Shown here: piece after piece, positions 17,850-25,442 of the stretch
How positions within the stretch are numbered: position 1 is the stretch's first letter
Layout of the letters: every line of letters starts with the position of its first letter
From: an uncultured Collinsella sp.
Lineage (GTDB): Bacteria > Actinomycetota > Coriobacteriia > Coriobacteriales > Coriobacteriaceae
Direction of reading: 5' to 3'
Length of the DNA stretch: 64,000 nt
NCBI GenBank assembly: GCA_900543615.1
Contig: UQSC01000001.1
Span: forward strand, 21,194-85,193
Program-made: the position numbers and the translations under genes
Notes under the pieces: model-generated
The model's database searches: none
Seen by the model: the letters and a program-made list of their open reading frames with translations, nothing else
What the model was told of the DNA's origin: nothing

Positions 17850-18556
17850 AAATCCTTGCCATAGCCGATACCGAAGAACGATGCCTTTGGGAGTGCTTTC
17901 GCAAGGAACGCTTTGAGGGAGTCGACCTGATTTTGTCCGCCGGCGATCTGGACCCGGACTATCTTGAGTTTTTGGTCACCGTCATCAACAAGCCGCTCCT
18001 CTACGTGCGTGGCAACCACGATGACCGCTACGCGCGTCATGCACCGGGCGGATGTATCTGCGTAGAAGACAGCGTGTACACGTACCGAGGGATTCGCATT
18101 GCGGGCCTTGGCGGGTCCATGCGTTATCGCGACGGCGCCAACATGTACACCGAACGCGAGATGTCCAAGCGTATGCGTAAGCTGTCGCGTAAGGTTAGGA
18201 TGGTCGGCGGGTGCGACATTCTGCTTACCCATGCGCCCGCCGCAGGTATGGGTGATCTGGACGATCTACCGCATCGAGGGTTTGAGTGCTTTAACACGGC
18301 GCTTGAGTCCTGGGGAGCCGACTACATGGTGCATGGGCATGTACACCAAAGCTACGGTTACGATTTTCAGCGCGAGCGGCAGCATGTGTGTGGAACGACG
18401 ATCATCAACGCCTGCGGCTATACGCAGTTTGAGCTCGACCAGACGCGCTACCCCATCCGTGGCTGGCAGGCAGCCTGGCTCAACTCGCAAACCATGCGCC
18501 GCGAGCTCAAACGCCACGATGCTATCGAGTCCTCAACAGCCAGAACACCCTGGTAA
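17846..18556 (+). CDS. calcineurin-like metallophosphoesterase, partner of the BMP fusion
   Basis: 236-residue cytoplasmic phosphoesterase. Visible motifs are GDLD at 33-36, GNHD at 56-59, THAPAAG near 135 and HGHVH near 160. The first motif, normally DxH, reads D8-T-E10, so the usual His ligand is replaced by Glu, which may change metal or substrate preference. Its start codon overlaps the stop codon of the BMP-type gene, and both end at one terminator, so the two products very likely act together, for example a nucleoside-type sensor with a phosphodiesterase. Substrate is unknown. Confidence 0.85.
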   Translation: MKILAIADTEERCLWECFRKERFEGVDLILSAGDLDPDYLEFLVTVINKPLLYVRGNHDDRYARHAPGGCICVEDSVYTYRGIRIAGLGGSMRYRDGANMYTEREMSKRMRKLSRKVRMVGGCDILLTHAPAAGMGDLDDLPHRGFECFNTALESWGADYMVHGHVHQSYGYDFQRERQHVCGTTIINACGYTQFELDQTRYPIRGWQAAWLNSQTMRRELKRHDAIESSTARTPW

Positions 18557-18595
18557 CCACCTCAAAGGGGACGCTGACCCCTTTGAGGTGGTTTT
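18555..18595 (+). repeat. R2-type terminator hairpin at the phosphoesterase stop codon
   Basis: 16-bp stem AACCACCTCAAAGGGG with its complement, loop ACGCTGA and TTTT tail; the first bases are the TAA stop codon, as in the other R2-type hairpins. Confidence 0.85.
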
Positions 18596-18610
18596 GGCAC
18601 GCGATAGCAA

Positions 18611-18645
18611 GAAACCCGGTCCCACACGAGGCGGAACCGGGTTTC
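18611..18645 (-). terminator. terminator of the rpmG-secE-nusG-rplK-rplA transcript
   Basis: GAAACCCGGT/ACCGGGTTTC stem downstream of rplA; symmetric enough to work from both sides. Confidence 0.65.
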
Positions 18646-18683
18646 TTTAGCAATGCTTGCTTTGCTCAGGCAGTAACTAGCAG

Positions 18684-19391
18684 TTACTCAGCCAGGAAGT
18701 CACGCTGGACAGCGGGATCGACCTTGACGCCAGGGCCCATGGTGGAAGACACGGAGATGGACTTGACGTACTTGCCCTTAGCAGAAGAGGGCTTGACGCG
18801 CAGGATCTCGGTGTACAGGGCAGCGTAGTTCTCGACGAGCTGCTGCTCGGAGAAGGACTTCTTGCCCAGGGGCACGTGGCAGATGCCGTAGCGGTCGGCA
18901 CGATACTCAACGCGGCCGGCCTTGAGCTCGGAGACCATCTTGGCGACGTCCATGGTCACGGTGCCGAGCTTGGGGTTCGGCATGAGGCCACGGGGACCAA
19001 GGATCTTACCGATGCGGCCAACCTTGGCCATCATGTTCGGCGTAGCGATAGCGGCGTCGAAGTTGATCTCGCCCTTCTGAATCTGGGCGACGAGCTCGTC
19101 GGAACCGATGATGTCGGCGCCGGCAGCCTCGGCCTCGCGGGCCTTCTCGCCCTCGGCGAAGACGGCAACACGAACGGTCTTGCCGGTGCCGTGGGGCAGG
19201 GAGATGGAACCACGGATGTTCTGGTCAGCCTTACGAGTATCGATGCCCAGACGGAAGTGGGCCTCGACGGTCTCGTCGAACTTGGCGGTGTCGAGCTCCT
19301 TGATGAGCTTGGCAGCCTGAAGGGGGGTGTAGAGCGTGGCGCGGTCGATCTTCTCGGCAGCGGCGTTATAGCTCTTACCATGCTTAGCCAT
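18684..19391 (-). CDS. rplA: 50S ribosomal protein L1
   Basis: Primary 23S rRNA-binding protein of the L1 stalk, 235 residues, the normal length. The N-terminus [16 protein letters not shown] and the signature [17 protein letters not shown] are diagnostic. AGGAGG lies eight bases before the chosen ATG; an ATG two codons earlier is too close to it. It ends the block after rplK with a 117-base gap. In many bacteria rplJ and rplL follow; here the next gene is convergent and unrelated. Confidence 0.97.
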   Translation of the reverse strand: MAKHGKSYNAAAEKIDRATLYTPLQAAKLIKELDTAKFDETVEAHFRLGIDTRKADQNIRGSISLPHGTGKTVRVAVFAEGEKAREAEAAGADIIGSDELVAQIQKGEINFDAAIATPNMMAKVGRIGKILGPRGLMPNPKLGTVTMDVAKMVSELKAGRVEYRADRYGICHVPLGKKSFSEQQLVENYAALYTEILRVKPSSAKGKYVKSISVSSTMGPGVKVDPAVQRDFLAE

Positions 19392-19508
19392 GTGCATTAC
19401 CTCCTGTGGTTAAACGGGCGTGAGCCCTCCCACATCGTATCGTGTGCCCTATTGCACACATTTAACGGGCGCCCTGGTCGGAGCACCCGTCGTTACCATA
19501 AGAAATCG

Positions 19509-19937
19509 CTACTCAGCGATGGTGACGCCCATGGAACGGGCGGTACCGGCGATGATCTTCTTGGCGGCGTCAATGTCGTTGGCATTGAGGTCCGGCATCT
19601 TGATCTCGGCGATCTTGGTGAGCTGCTCCTGGGAGAGCTGACCAACCTTGTCGGCCTGGGGCTTAGCGGAACCAGACTTGAGGTTCAGCTCCTTCTTGAT
19701 GAGGTGAGCCGCCGGCGGGGTCTTGGTGATGAAGGAGAAGGACTTATCCTCGTAGACAGAGATCTCAACGGGGATGATGTCGCCCTTCTTGTCCTGCGTC
19801 TCGGCGTTAAAGGCCTGGCAGAACTGCATGATGTTCACGCCAGCAGCGCCCAGGGCGGGGCCGACGGGAGGAGCGGGGTTAGCTGCACCAGCAGGAATCT
19901 GGAGCTTAATGACGTTGGCAACCTTCTTCTCAGCCAT
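19509..19937 (-). CDS. rplK: 50S ribosomal protein L11
   Basis: GTPase-centre ribosomal protein of 142 residues. The proline-rich N-terminal hinge [19 protein letters not shown] and the C-terminal 23S-binding stretch [10 protein letters not shown] are clear. AAAGGA precedes the ATG. Lies between nusG and rplA on one strand as in most bacteria. Confidence 0.97.
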   Translation of the reverse strand: MAEKKVANVIKLQIPAGAANPAPPVGPALGAAGVNIMQFCQAFNAETQDKKGDIIPVEISVYEDKSFSFITKTPPAAHLIKKELNLKSGSAKPQADKVGQLSQEQLTKIAEIKMPDLNANDIDAAKKIIAGTARSMGVTIAE

Positions 19938-20057
19938 GGTCATTCCTTTCGAATCACGAGTGTGAAGTACTTGCTATATCGTAAGCACGCACGTGTTAGA
20001 AGCACTCCTGAGATGAGCAGTCACAGAAGAAGCACGCTCGCGCGAACGGACGAAAAC

Positions 20058-20594
20058 TTAAGCGATGACAGCGACCTGGTTAAAGTCGAGCTCGACCGGC
20101 GTCTCGCGGCCAAAGATCATCAGCGTGACCTTGAGCTTGCCAGCCTCGGTGTTAACCTCGGAGACCTTGCCATCAAAGTCGGTAAGCGGGCCATCGGTGA
20201 CGCGGACGGACGTGCCGACCTGAATATCAACCGAGGTGCGCTTGGGCGAATCGCCCTTACCGGGACGACGAGTCATCTTATTGTACTCATCGCGGGAAAG
20301 CGGTGCGGGCTTACCGTTGCCGCCCAGGAAACCAGTGACGCCGGGCGTGTTGCGAACACACGTCCAAGCATCGTCATCCATCTCCATGCGGACCAGGACA
20401 TAACCCGGGAAAATCTTGGAATCCTTGGTCTCGCGCTTGCCACCCTCTTTAATCTCGGTGACGCGCTCCATAGGAATCTCGATATCAAAGATACGGTCCT
20501 GCATGCCCATGGTCTCGATACGATGCTCGAGATCGGACTTAACGCGGTTCTCGTATCCAGAGTAAGTGTGAACGACGTACCAACGCTTAGACAT
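20058..20594 (-). CDS. nusG: transcription termination/antitermination factor NusG
   Basis: RNA-polymerase-associated elongation factor of 178 residues: NGN domain (RWYVVHTYSGYENRVK, FPGYVLV) and C-terminal KOW domain (VRVTDGPLTDFDGKVSEVN). Starts three bases after the secE stop codon with GAGGGG inside the end of secE as ribosome site, so translation is coupled. No inserted domain as found in some actinobacterial NusG proteins. Confidence 0.97.
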   Translation of the reverse strand: MSKRWYVVHTYSGYENRVKSDLEHRIETMGMQDRIFDIEIPMERVTEIKEGGKRETKDSKIFPGYVLVRMEMDDDAWTCVRNTPGVTGFLGGNGKPAPLSRDEYNKMTRRPGKGDSPKRTSVDIQVGTSVRVTDGPLTDFDGKVSEVNTEAGKLKVTLMIFGRETPVELDFNQVAVIA

Positions 20595-20597
20595 GGT

Positions 20598-20936
20598 TTA
20601 GCCCCTCAATCCAGAGAACAGAGCAAGAGCCTCGCCAAAGCCAGCATCGAGCAGAGCGATGACGACGCCGACGACGACCAGAGAAGCGCAGACGACGACC
20701 GAGTAGTTCACGAGCTCCTTCTTATCGGGCCACGTGACACGCTTCATCTCGGACTTGACCGAAGCGAAATACTTCTTGGTGCGGGCGAAGAAACCAGGCT
20801 TCTCGTTCTTCTTGGACTTCGCAGCCTTCTCGTTCTTCTTGGCAACGGCCTTCTTGGCCTCAACCTTGGAGTTGGCGGCAGCGCTGTTGGCAGGTGCCGG
20901 CTGCTGAGCCTTCTTCTTGTTCTTCTTGTTGGCCAT
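20598..20936 (-). CDS. secE: preprotein translocase subunit SecE
   Basis: Small subunit of the SecYEG channel, 112 residues, with a long Lys/Ala-rich N-terminal tail, the amphipathic helix VKSEMKRVTWPDKKEL and one membrane span (YSVVVCASLVVVGVVIALL). GGAGG lies eight bases before the ATG. Directly upstream of nusG as is usual. Confidence 0.95.
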   Translation of the reverse strand: MANKKNKKKAQQPAPANSAAANSKVEAKKAVAKKNEKAAKSKKNEKPGFFARTKKYFASVKSEMKRVTWPDKKELVNYSVVVCASLVVVGVVIALLDAGFGEALALFSGLRG

Positions 20937-21012
20937 TTGGGTTACCTCCGCGCAATGCGCTTATACATGAGTAAACCGTAAGCCCCCAAGTGGGAGCTTA
21001 CGGAATAATGAC

Positions 21013-21088
21013 TGGCACGCCAGGAAGGACTCGAACCCTCAACACTCGGTTTTGGAGACCGATGCTCTACCAATTGAACTACTGGCGT
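21013..21088 (-). tRNA. tRNA-Trp (anticodon CCA)
   Basis: Full cloverleaf: acceptor ACGCCAG/CTGGCGT, anticodon loop CTCCAAA, T loop TTCGAGT, discriminator G and encoded CCA. Sits between rpmG and secE, probably in the same transcript. Confidence 0.96.
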
Positions 21089-21101
21089 ATGTGACTAGAG
21101 A

Positions 21102-21251
21102 CTAGCGAGTCTCTTTGTGCAGCGTGTGGTGACGGCACCAGGGGCAATACTTCTTGATCTCCATACGATCAGGCATGGTCGACTTGTTCTTGGTGGTCGT
21201 ATAGTTGCGGCGCTTGCACTCAGTGCACGCAAGAGTAACTAGAGTACGCAT
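21102..21251 (-). CDS. rpmG: 50S ribosomal protein L33
   Basis: 49-residue zinc-ribbon ribosomal protein beginning [20 protein letters not shown] and ending with [14 protein letters not shown]. Both CxxC pairs (CTEC and CPWC) are present, so this is the zinc-binding (C+) form. First gene of the rpmG, tRNA-Trp, secE, nusG, rplK, rplA stretch and close behind a strong promoter. Confidence 0.95.
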   Translation of the reverse strand: MRTLVTLACTECKRRNYTTTKNKSTMPDRMEIKKYCPWCRHHTLHKETR

Positions 21252-21296
21252 GTATCCTGAACCTTTCATTTCCGCCCCGTACGGGCACGAGTTGTT

Positions 21297-21326
21297 ACTT
21301 TATCAGCTCCACATAAGTGCTGTCAA
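21297..21326 (-). promoter_or_regulatory. promoter of the rpmG-secE-nusG-rplKA block
   Basis: -35 TTGACA exact, 18-bp spacer, -10 TAAAGT, about 45 bases before rpmG. Confidence 0.7.
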
Positions 21327-21471
21327 TGAAAACCTCGAGTCAATTGGTTCTCGGTGGATCCATTCATATTTGGAACACATCAATGAAGCCATCGAGAGCT
21401 AATCGACGGTGCATCCAGGACCATTATCGATCCTCTCGACACCAGCAACGGCTCAATATCCATTGTAGAAA

Positions 21472-21503
21472 AGAACCCGGCACCCATATAAGTGCCGGGT
21501 TCT
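21472..21503 (-). terminator. terminator after tuf
   Basis: 12-bp perfect stem AGAACCCGGCAC with an 8-base loop, 28 bases after the tuf stop; the sequence beyond it is T-containing on the coding strand (TTTTCTAC). Confidence 0.85.
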
Positions 21504-21530
21504 CTAAGTCAGCTATATCAAAGAGCTAAT

Positions 21531-22721
21531 TTACTCAATGATCGTGGAGACGATGCCCGAACCGACGGTGTGGCCACCCTCGCGGATTGCGAAGCGCAGG
21601 CCCTCCTCCATGGCGATCGGGTGGATGAGGTCGCCCTCGATGGTGATGTGGTCACCAGGCATAGCCATCTCGGTGCCCTCGGGGAGCTTGACCGTACCGG
21701 TAACGTCGGTGGTACGGAAGTAGAACTGAGGACGATAACCATCGAAGAACGGGGTGTGACGACCGCCCTCCTCCTTGGTCAGAACGTAGATCTCGCCGGT
21801 GAACTTGGTGTGCGGGGTAACCGAACCGGGCTTGCAGAGAACCTGGCCGCGCTCGATGTCCTCACGCTTGATGCCGCGGAGCAGCAGACCGACGTTGTCG
21901 CCAGCCTCGCAGAAGTCCATGGACTTACGGAACATCTCGATACCGGTAACGACGGTGTTCTGGGTATCCTTGATGCCGACGATCTCGACGGGCTCGTTGA
22001 GCTTGAGCTCACCGCGCTCGACACGGCCGGTAGCAACGGTACCACGGCCGGAGATGGTCATAACGTCCTCAACGGCCATCAGGAACGGGAGGTCGTTGTT
22101 ACGAGCAGGCGTCGGGATGTACTCGTCGACGGCCTTCATGAGCTCGCGAATTGCGTCCATCCACTTGGCGTCGCCCTCGAGAGCGCCCAGAGCGGAGCCA
22201 CGGATGACGGGGATGTCGTCGCCGGGGAAATCGTACTCGGAGAGAAGCTCACGGGTCTCCATCTCGACGAGGTCGATGAGCTCGTCATCGTCGACCATGT
22301 CGCACTTGTTCAGGAAGACGACGATGTAGGGAACGCCGACCTGACGGGCGAGCAGGATGTGCTCGCGGGTCTGAGCCATGGGGCCGTCGGTAGCGGCGAT
22401 GACCAGGATAGCGCCGTCCATCTGAGCAGCACCGGAGATCATGTTCTTGACGTAGTCAGCGTGGCCCGGGCAGTCAACGTGAGCGTAGTGACGGGCAGCA
22501 GTCTCGTACTCGACGTGGGAGACGGAGATCGTAATGCCGCGCTCGCGCTCCTCGGGAGCCTTGTCGATGTTCTCGAACGCAGTGAAGTCAGCCTTGCAGC
22601 CCTCGGTCTCGGAGAGAACCTTGGTGATGGCAGCGGTCAGCGTGGTCTTGCCGTGGTCGACGTGACCAATGGTGCCGATGTTAACATGCGGCTTAGTGCG
22701 CTCAAACTTCTCTTTGGCCAT
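21531..22721 (-). CDS. tuf: elongation factor Tu
   Basis: GTPase delivering aminoacyl-tRNA to the ribosome, 396 residues. G1 [10 protein letters not shown]3 DCPGHADY and G4 NKCD are intact, followed by beta-barrel domains 2 and 3 ending in [11 protein letters not shown]. The chosen ATG has GAGGAGGG six bases upstream. It follows tRNA-Tyr, tRNA-Thr and tRNA-Met genes on the same strand, as in the E. coli tufB operon, and is followed by a terminator before rpmG. Confidence 0.98.
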   Translation of the reverse strand: MAKEKFERTKPHVNIGTIGHVDHGKTTLTAAITKVLSETEGCKADFTAFENIDKAPEERERGITISVSHVEYETAARHYAHVDCPGHADYVKNMISGAAQMDGAILVIAATDGPMAQTREHILLARQVGVPYIVVFLNKCDMVDDDELIDLVEMETRELLSEYDFPGDDIPVIRGSALGALEGDAKWMDAIRELMKAVDEYIPTPARNNDLPFLMAVEDVMTISGRGTVATGRVERGELKLNEPVEIVGIKDTQNTVVTGIEMFRKSMDFCEAGDNVGLLLRGIKREDIERGQVLCKPGSVTPHTKFTGEIYVLTKEEGGRHTPFFDGYRPQFYFRTTDVTGTVKLPEGTEMAMPGDHITIEGDLIHPIAMEEGLRFAIREGGHTVGSGIVSTIIE

Positions 22722-22817
22722 AAAGCCCTCCTCTAAACAGGTCGTCCCCGGACGGGACTTTGCCTTTATACCATAGTGGCCTCTCAACATACTATTGAGA
22801 AGCCACCGTGTTACCTA

Positions 22818-22894
22818 TGGTAGCGGTGACTGGATTCGAACCAGTGACGCCACGGGTATGAACCGTGTGCTCTAACCAACTGAGCTACACCGCC
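22818..22894 (-). tRNA. tRNA-Met (anticodon CAT), elongator type
   Basis: Acceptor GGCGGTG/CACCGCT, anticodon loop TTCATAC, T loop TTCGAAT, encoded CCA. The anticodon stem CACGG lacks the three G-C pairs typical of the initiator, so elongator Met is preferred. Confidence 0.95.
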
Positions 22895-22897
22895 GGA

Positions 22898-22973
22898 TGG
22901 AGCCTGCAACCAGACTTGAACTGGTGACCTCTTCGTTACCAACGAAGTGCTCTACCGACTGAGCTATACAGGC
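22898..22973 (-). tRNA. tRNA-Thr (anticodon GGT)
   Basis: Acceptor GCCTGTA/TGCAGGC, anticodon loop TTGGTAA, encoded CCA; three bases from tRNA-Met. Confidence 0.95.
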
Positions 22974-22983
22974 ACTTGACGGG

Positions 22984-23065
22984 TGGGAGCTATAGGATTC
23001 GAACCTATGTAGGCAGAGCCAACGGGTTTACAGCCCGTCCCCATTAACCACTCGGGCAAACTCCC
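22984..23065 (-). tRNA. tRNA-Tyr (anticodon GTA)
   Basis: Class II tRNA with long variable arm; acceptor GGGAGTT/AGCTCCC, anticodon loop CTGTAAA, discriminator A. The three bases after it read CCC, so unlike its neighbours the CCA end is not encoded. Confidence 0.95.
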
Positions 23066-23127
23066 AATCGTTCAAGTATCCGCAGGTCCTTTGGTCTTTT
23101 GGACCGCCGCCCCCGCGAACGAAAAAG

Positions 23128-23157
23128 ATAATACGATGCAACCTTGGGGGCTGTCAA
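23128..23157 (-). promoter_or_regulatory. promoter of tRNA-Tyr/Thr/Met-tuf
   Basis: -35 TTGACA, 18-bp spacer and -10 TATTAT, 63 bases before tRNA-Tyr; nearly consensus, as expected for a strong stable-RNA/tuf promoter. Confidence 0.8.
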
Positions 23158-23372
23158 CGAAAACCTCTAGATACACGGTGCCGGGCGTATCTATATAGCT
23201 GTGACCTGTGGTTTTGTTGAGTTTGGATATGAAGGACGGTGGTTTTGGATACTGAGGTGACGTTTCCCGAGGTAACACTTTGGTGTAGTGGAGTACACCT
23301 TCAGTATCGAACTTCGATACCGGCTTATTTGCACCTATATATAGGTCGAGATCGGGCTTCCACGCCACGATC
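23158..23372. other. gene-free interval with two small hairpins
   Basis: No credible gene. Contains GGTGTA/TACACC (6-base loop, from 23282) and GTATCGA/TCGATAC (3-base loop, from 23304). It leads into the repeat clusters below. Confidence 0.6.
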
Positions 23373-23514
23373 GAGCGTGGATATTCTTCCGTTTGAAATC
23401 GAGCGTGGATATTCTCTCACTTTGCCGTGCCATCAAGTCCAAAGTGGCAGATTATCCACGCTCATTCACTAAGCGGGAGATTTTCCACGCTCGTATGTCC
23501 GGAAATCCACACTC
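23373..23514. repeat. cluster of five GAGCGTGGATATTC-type repeats
   Basis: A 13-14 base motif occurs at 23373 and 23401 in one orientation and, inverted (GATTATCCACGCTC, GATTTTCCACGCTC, GAAATCCACACTC), at 23450, 23479 and 23502. Neighbouring copies of one orientation start 23-29 bp apart, about two to three helical turns. No coding sequence; could be protein-binding sites or eroded repeat elements. Confidence 0.75.
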
Positions 23515-23545
23515 GGTCACGACAGTTAAACCCGGTCCGGCCTTT

Positions 23546-23601
23546 GTCTCGATCTGTAACATTTAGAGAACATTTTTCCCCTATCTGTTACAGATCGAGA
23601 T
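23546..23601. repeat. palindromic unit R4, copy 1
   Basis: Arms GTCTCGATCTGTAACA and TGTTACAGATCGAGAT around a 24-base loop; the arms pair over 15 of 16 bases. Confidence 0.8.
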
Positions 23602-23624
23602 GTTTCGCAGAGACCTCAGCTTAC

Positions 23625-23681
23625 GTCTCATTCTGTAACAGCTAGAACGGTTTCCAGCCTCTTCGTGTTACAGATTGAGAC
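23625..23681. repeat. palindromic unit R4, copy 2
   Basis: Arms GTCTCATTCTGTAACA and TGTTACAGATTGAGAC around a 25-base loop; same arms and near-same size as copy 1, and related loop sequence (TAGAACGGTTT against TAGAGAACATTTTT). Confidence 0.8.
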
Positions 23682-23735
23682 AAACCTGAAGCTTGGTTGG
23701 CACCACACCCGCTGACTTATAGACATAAATAGAAA

Positions 23736-23766
23736 CGGGCCCTGTCCCACAAGGGAACAGAGCCCG
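23736..23766 (-). terminator. terminator after tRNA-Thr(TGT)
   Basis: CGGGC-TCTGTTCCC stem with TTGT loop and a TTTCT tail on the minus strand, 10 bases beyond the tRNA. Confidence 0.75.
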
Positions 23767-23775
23767 AAACTCTCA

Positions 23776-23850
23776 TGGAGCCAGTGACAGGAATCGAACC
23801 TGCAACCCACTGATTACAAATCAGTTGCGCTACCGTTGCGCCACACTGGC
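23776..23850 (-). tRNA. tRNA-Thr (anticodon TGT)
   Basis: Acceptor GCCAGTG/CACTGGC, anticodon loop TTGTAAT, T loop TTCGATT, encoded CCA. Transcribed alone with its own promoter and terminator. Confidence 0.96.
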
Positions 23851-23880
23851 ACACTTGGCGCTTTCGCGCGAAGCCTGTTA

Positions 23881-23909
23881 AGAATAAAGGAATTACGGAC
23901 GGGGCGCAA
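23881..23909 (-). promoter_or_regulatory. promoter of tRNA-Thr(TGT)
   Basis: -35 TTGCGC, 17-bp spacer, -10 TATTCT, 31 bases before the tRNA. Confidence 0.5.
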
Positions 23910-24003
23910 CAGGCCACACGGCGTTATACAAATATGCAAAATCCAGCAACAACAGGTACCAGGCCCGTTCATTTCTGTCGGTTCGCCCTCAATCTCAAAA
24001 CCA

Positions 24004-24064
24004 TTCGTCAGAACGAATAGTTTTAATTACAATTGCTATATATAAAACTATTCGTTTTGACGAA
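24004..24064. promoter_or_regulatory. paired operator before the HTH-HipA-like gene
   Basis: Two 22-base arms, identical but for one base when one is inverted, flank a 17-bp AT-rich centre. Each arm itself holds a small palindrome: ATTCGT-CAGA-ACGAAT at 24003-24018 and ATTCGT-TTTG-ACGAAG at 24050-24065. The right arm ends 11 bases before the start codon. This layout fits autoregulation by the gene's own helix-turn-helix domain. Confidence 0.65.
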
Positions 24065-24074
24065 GGGTTTCGTG

Positions 24075-25415
24075 ATGCTTACTACCAAGGAAGCCGCCGA
24101 GCTGCTCGGCATCACTCCGCGCAGGGTGCAGGAGCTCATAAAAAACGGAGCACTTGAGGCCCGCAAGGCTTCTGGTGTATGGCTCATCGACAAAGACAGC
24201 GTCGACACGCGACTCCGCTCCGTGACCAAAACGGGGGGACGTCCCCGCCGCGGCCACGGTAAGAGCGAGATCGCGTTCACCCTCATGAATCGCACGCACG
24301 AGGTCGCTCAGCTGGTCTACAGCACATCGCGAAAAGACTTTACCCACATCGGTGCCGACATCGATTACGCCCACGCCCCTATTGGAGTATTTGGCCCTAA
24401 TAGCCCCATATCGCTCGACTCCTTCCGCATCTGGTGGCGCAGCCGCGGTATCCCGCTCGCACGCATTGGGCTTGCCTCCCTGCTTGCAGAAGCCGCAGTC
24501 GATGTTCCCGATGAACTCGTACAGCGAAATCTTGGCCTCTCCTTATCCGACCAGTATTGGATTAGGCCCCAAGACTCCGGCCTCGCGTGGGAAGATATCA
24601 ATTTCTTCAATAATGCCTTTGATGACGTCTCGCTAACCATTGCACCCTTCGCCCCAGAGGGTAAAGCAGCCGCCGCAAAACCCGATAACACCTCGGACGG
24701 CAATCTTCAAAAGTACTGGACGTGCGAGGGCGAACGTCGAATTCTGCATAAGGCAGGAGCGCACCTGAACCAGGAACCTTATAACGAGCTGGTGGCGACC
24801 ACGCTCCACCGTCGCATCCTAAACGCCTGCGATTATGTACCTTACTCGCTCGAAGGCACGGGCACTTCCGCCCTGAGCATATGCGATGTCTTCTTAACTG
24901 ATGAAGAAGAGTATGTCCCTGCGTTCTATGTAAACCAGCACGCAAACGCAGACGAACGGCTAACCGACTACGAGCGATATGTAGCAAACTGCGAGGAGCT
25001 CGGGGCGACAGGCGTCAAGGATGCCCTTGACCGTATGATCGTATGTGACGACATCATCGCCAACTATGACCGCCATTGGCGTAACTTTGGCCTTGTGCGA
25101 AACGTAAACACGCAAGCCTGCAGACCTGCCCCCATCTTCGATTCGGGCTCATCGCTCTGGTGCAACATATCACTAGAGGAGCTTAGGGCGGGAGAGCACA
25201 GTTTTTCCAGCGCACAATTTCATTCAAGCCCCGCCAAACAAATGTTGCTCGTCGAGGACATGGGCTGGTTTGACGGCGACAAACTCGAAGGCTTCGTTGA
25301 CGAGGCAATCGAGATTCTGTCTAAAAACGATGCTCTAACAGCGAGACTGCCTTATCTAAAAGAGGCGCTAACGTGGCGCCTCAAAAGAATGATCAACATC
25401 GCTGAATGGAGTTAG
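24075..25415 (+). CDS. HipA-like kinase with N-terminal excisionase-type HTH domain
   Basis: 446 residues. Residues 1-45 are an excisionase/MerR-type DNA-binding domain (TTKEAAELLGITPRRVQELI). The rest resembles HipA/CtkA-type serine/threonine kinases: the SLSDQYWI stretch, the catalytic loop IIANYDRHWRNFGL with Asp near 332, and the metal-binding PIFDSGSSLW with Asp near 356. In classical HipBA modules a separate HipB antitoxin carries the HTH; none is found next to this gene, so regulator and kinase are one chain. AAGGG precedes the ATG. The gene and its leader are AT-richer than the neighbourhood and lie beside a tRNA gene and repeats, suggesting acquisition. Toxicity is not established; a host regulatory kinase is the alternative. 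Confidence 0.8.
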   Translation: MLTTKEAAELLGITPRRVQELIKNGALEARKASGVWLIDKDSVDTRLRSVTKTGGRPRRGHGKSEIAFTLMNRTHEVAQLVYSTSRKDFTHIGADIDYAHAPIGVFGPNSPISLDSFRIWWRSRGIPLARIGLASLLAEAAVDVPDELVQRNLGLSLSDQYWIRPQDSGLAWEDINFFNNAFDDVSLTIAPFAPEGKAAAAKPDNTSDGNLQKYWTCEGERRILHKAGAHLNQEPYNELVATTLHRRILNACDYVPYSLEGTGTSALSICDVFLTDEEEYVPAFYVNQHANADERLTDYERYVANCEELGATGVKDALDRMIVCDDIIANYDRHWRNFGLVRNVNTQACRPAPIFDSGSSLWCNISLEELRAGEHSFSSAQFHSSPAKQMLLVEDMGWFDGDKLEGFVDEAIEILSKNDALTARLPYLKEALTWRLKRMINIAEWS

Positions 25416-25442
25416 CAAGGCAGCATTGCCCCGCCAACTCCC

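Noticed and set aside
18876..20981. 701-codon open frame on the plus strand
   Set aside because: Lies antisense to rplA, rplK, nusG and secE; it is a by-product of their codon bias and has no family signature.
23373..23514. Possible small CRISPR or origin DnaA boxes
   Set aside because: Motif copies are in both orientations with uneven spacing. TTATCCAC-like pieces (TTATCCACG, TTTTCCACG) recall DnaA boxes, but no dnaA, dnaN or gidA genes are near and only about two sites come close to the consensus.
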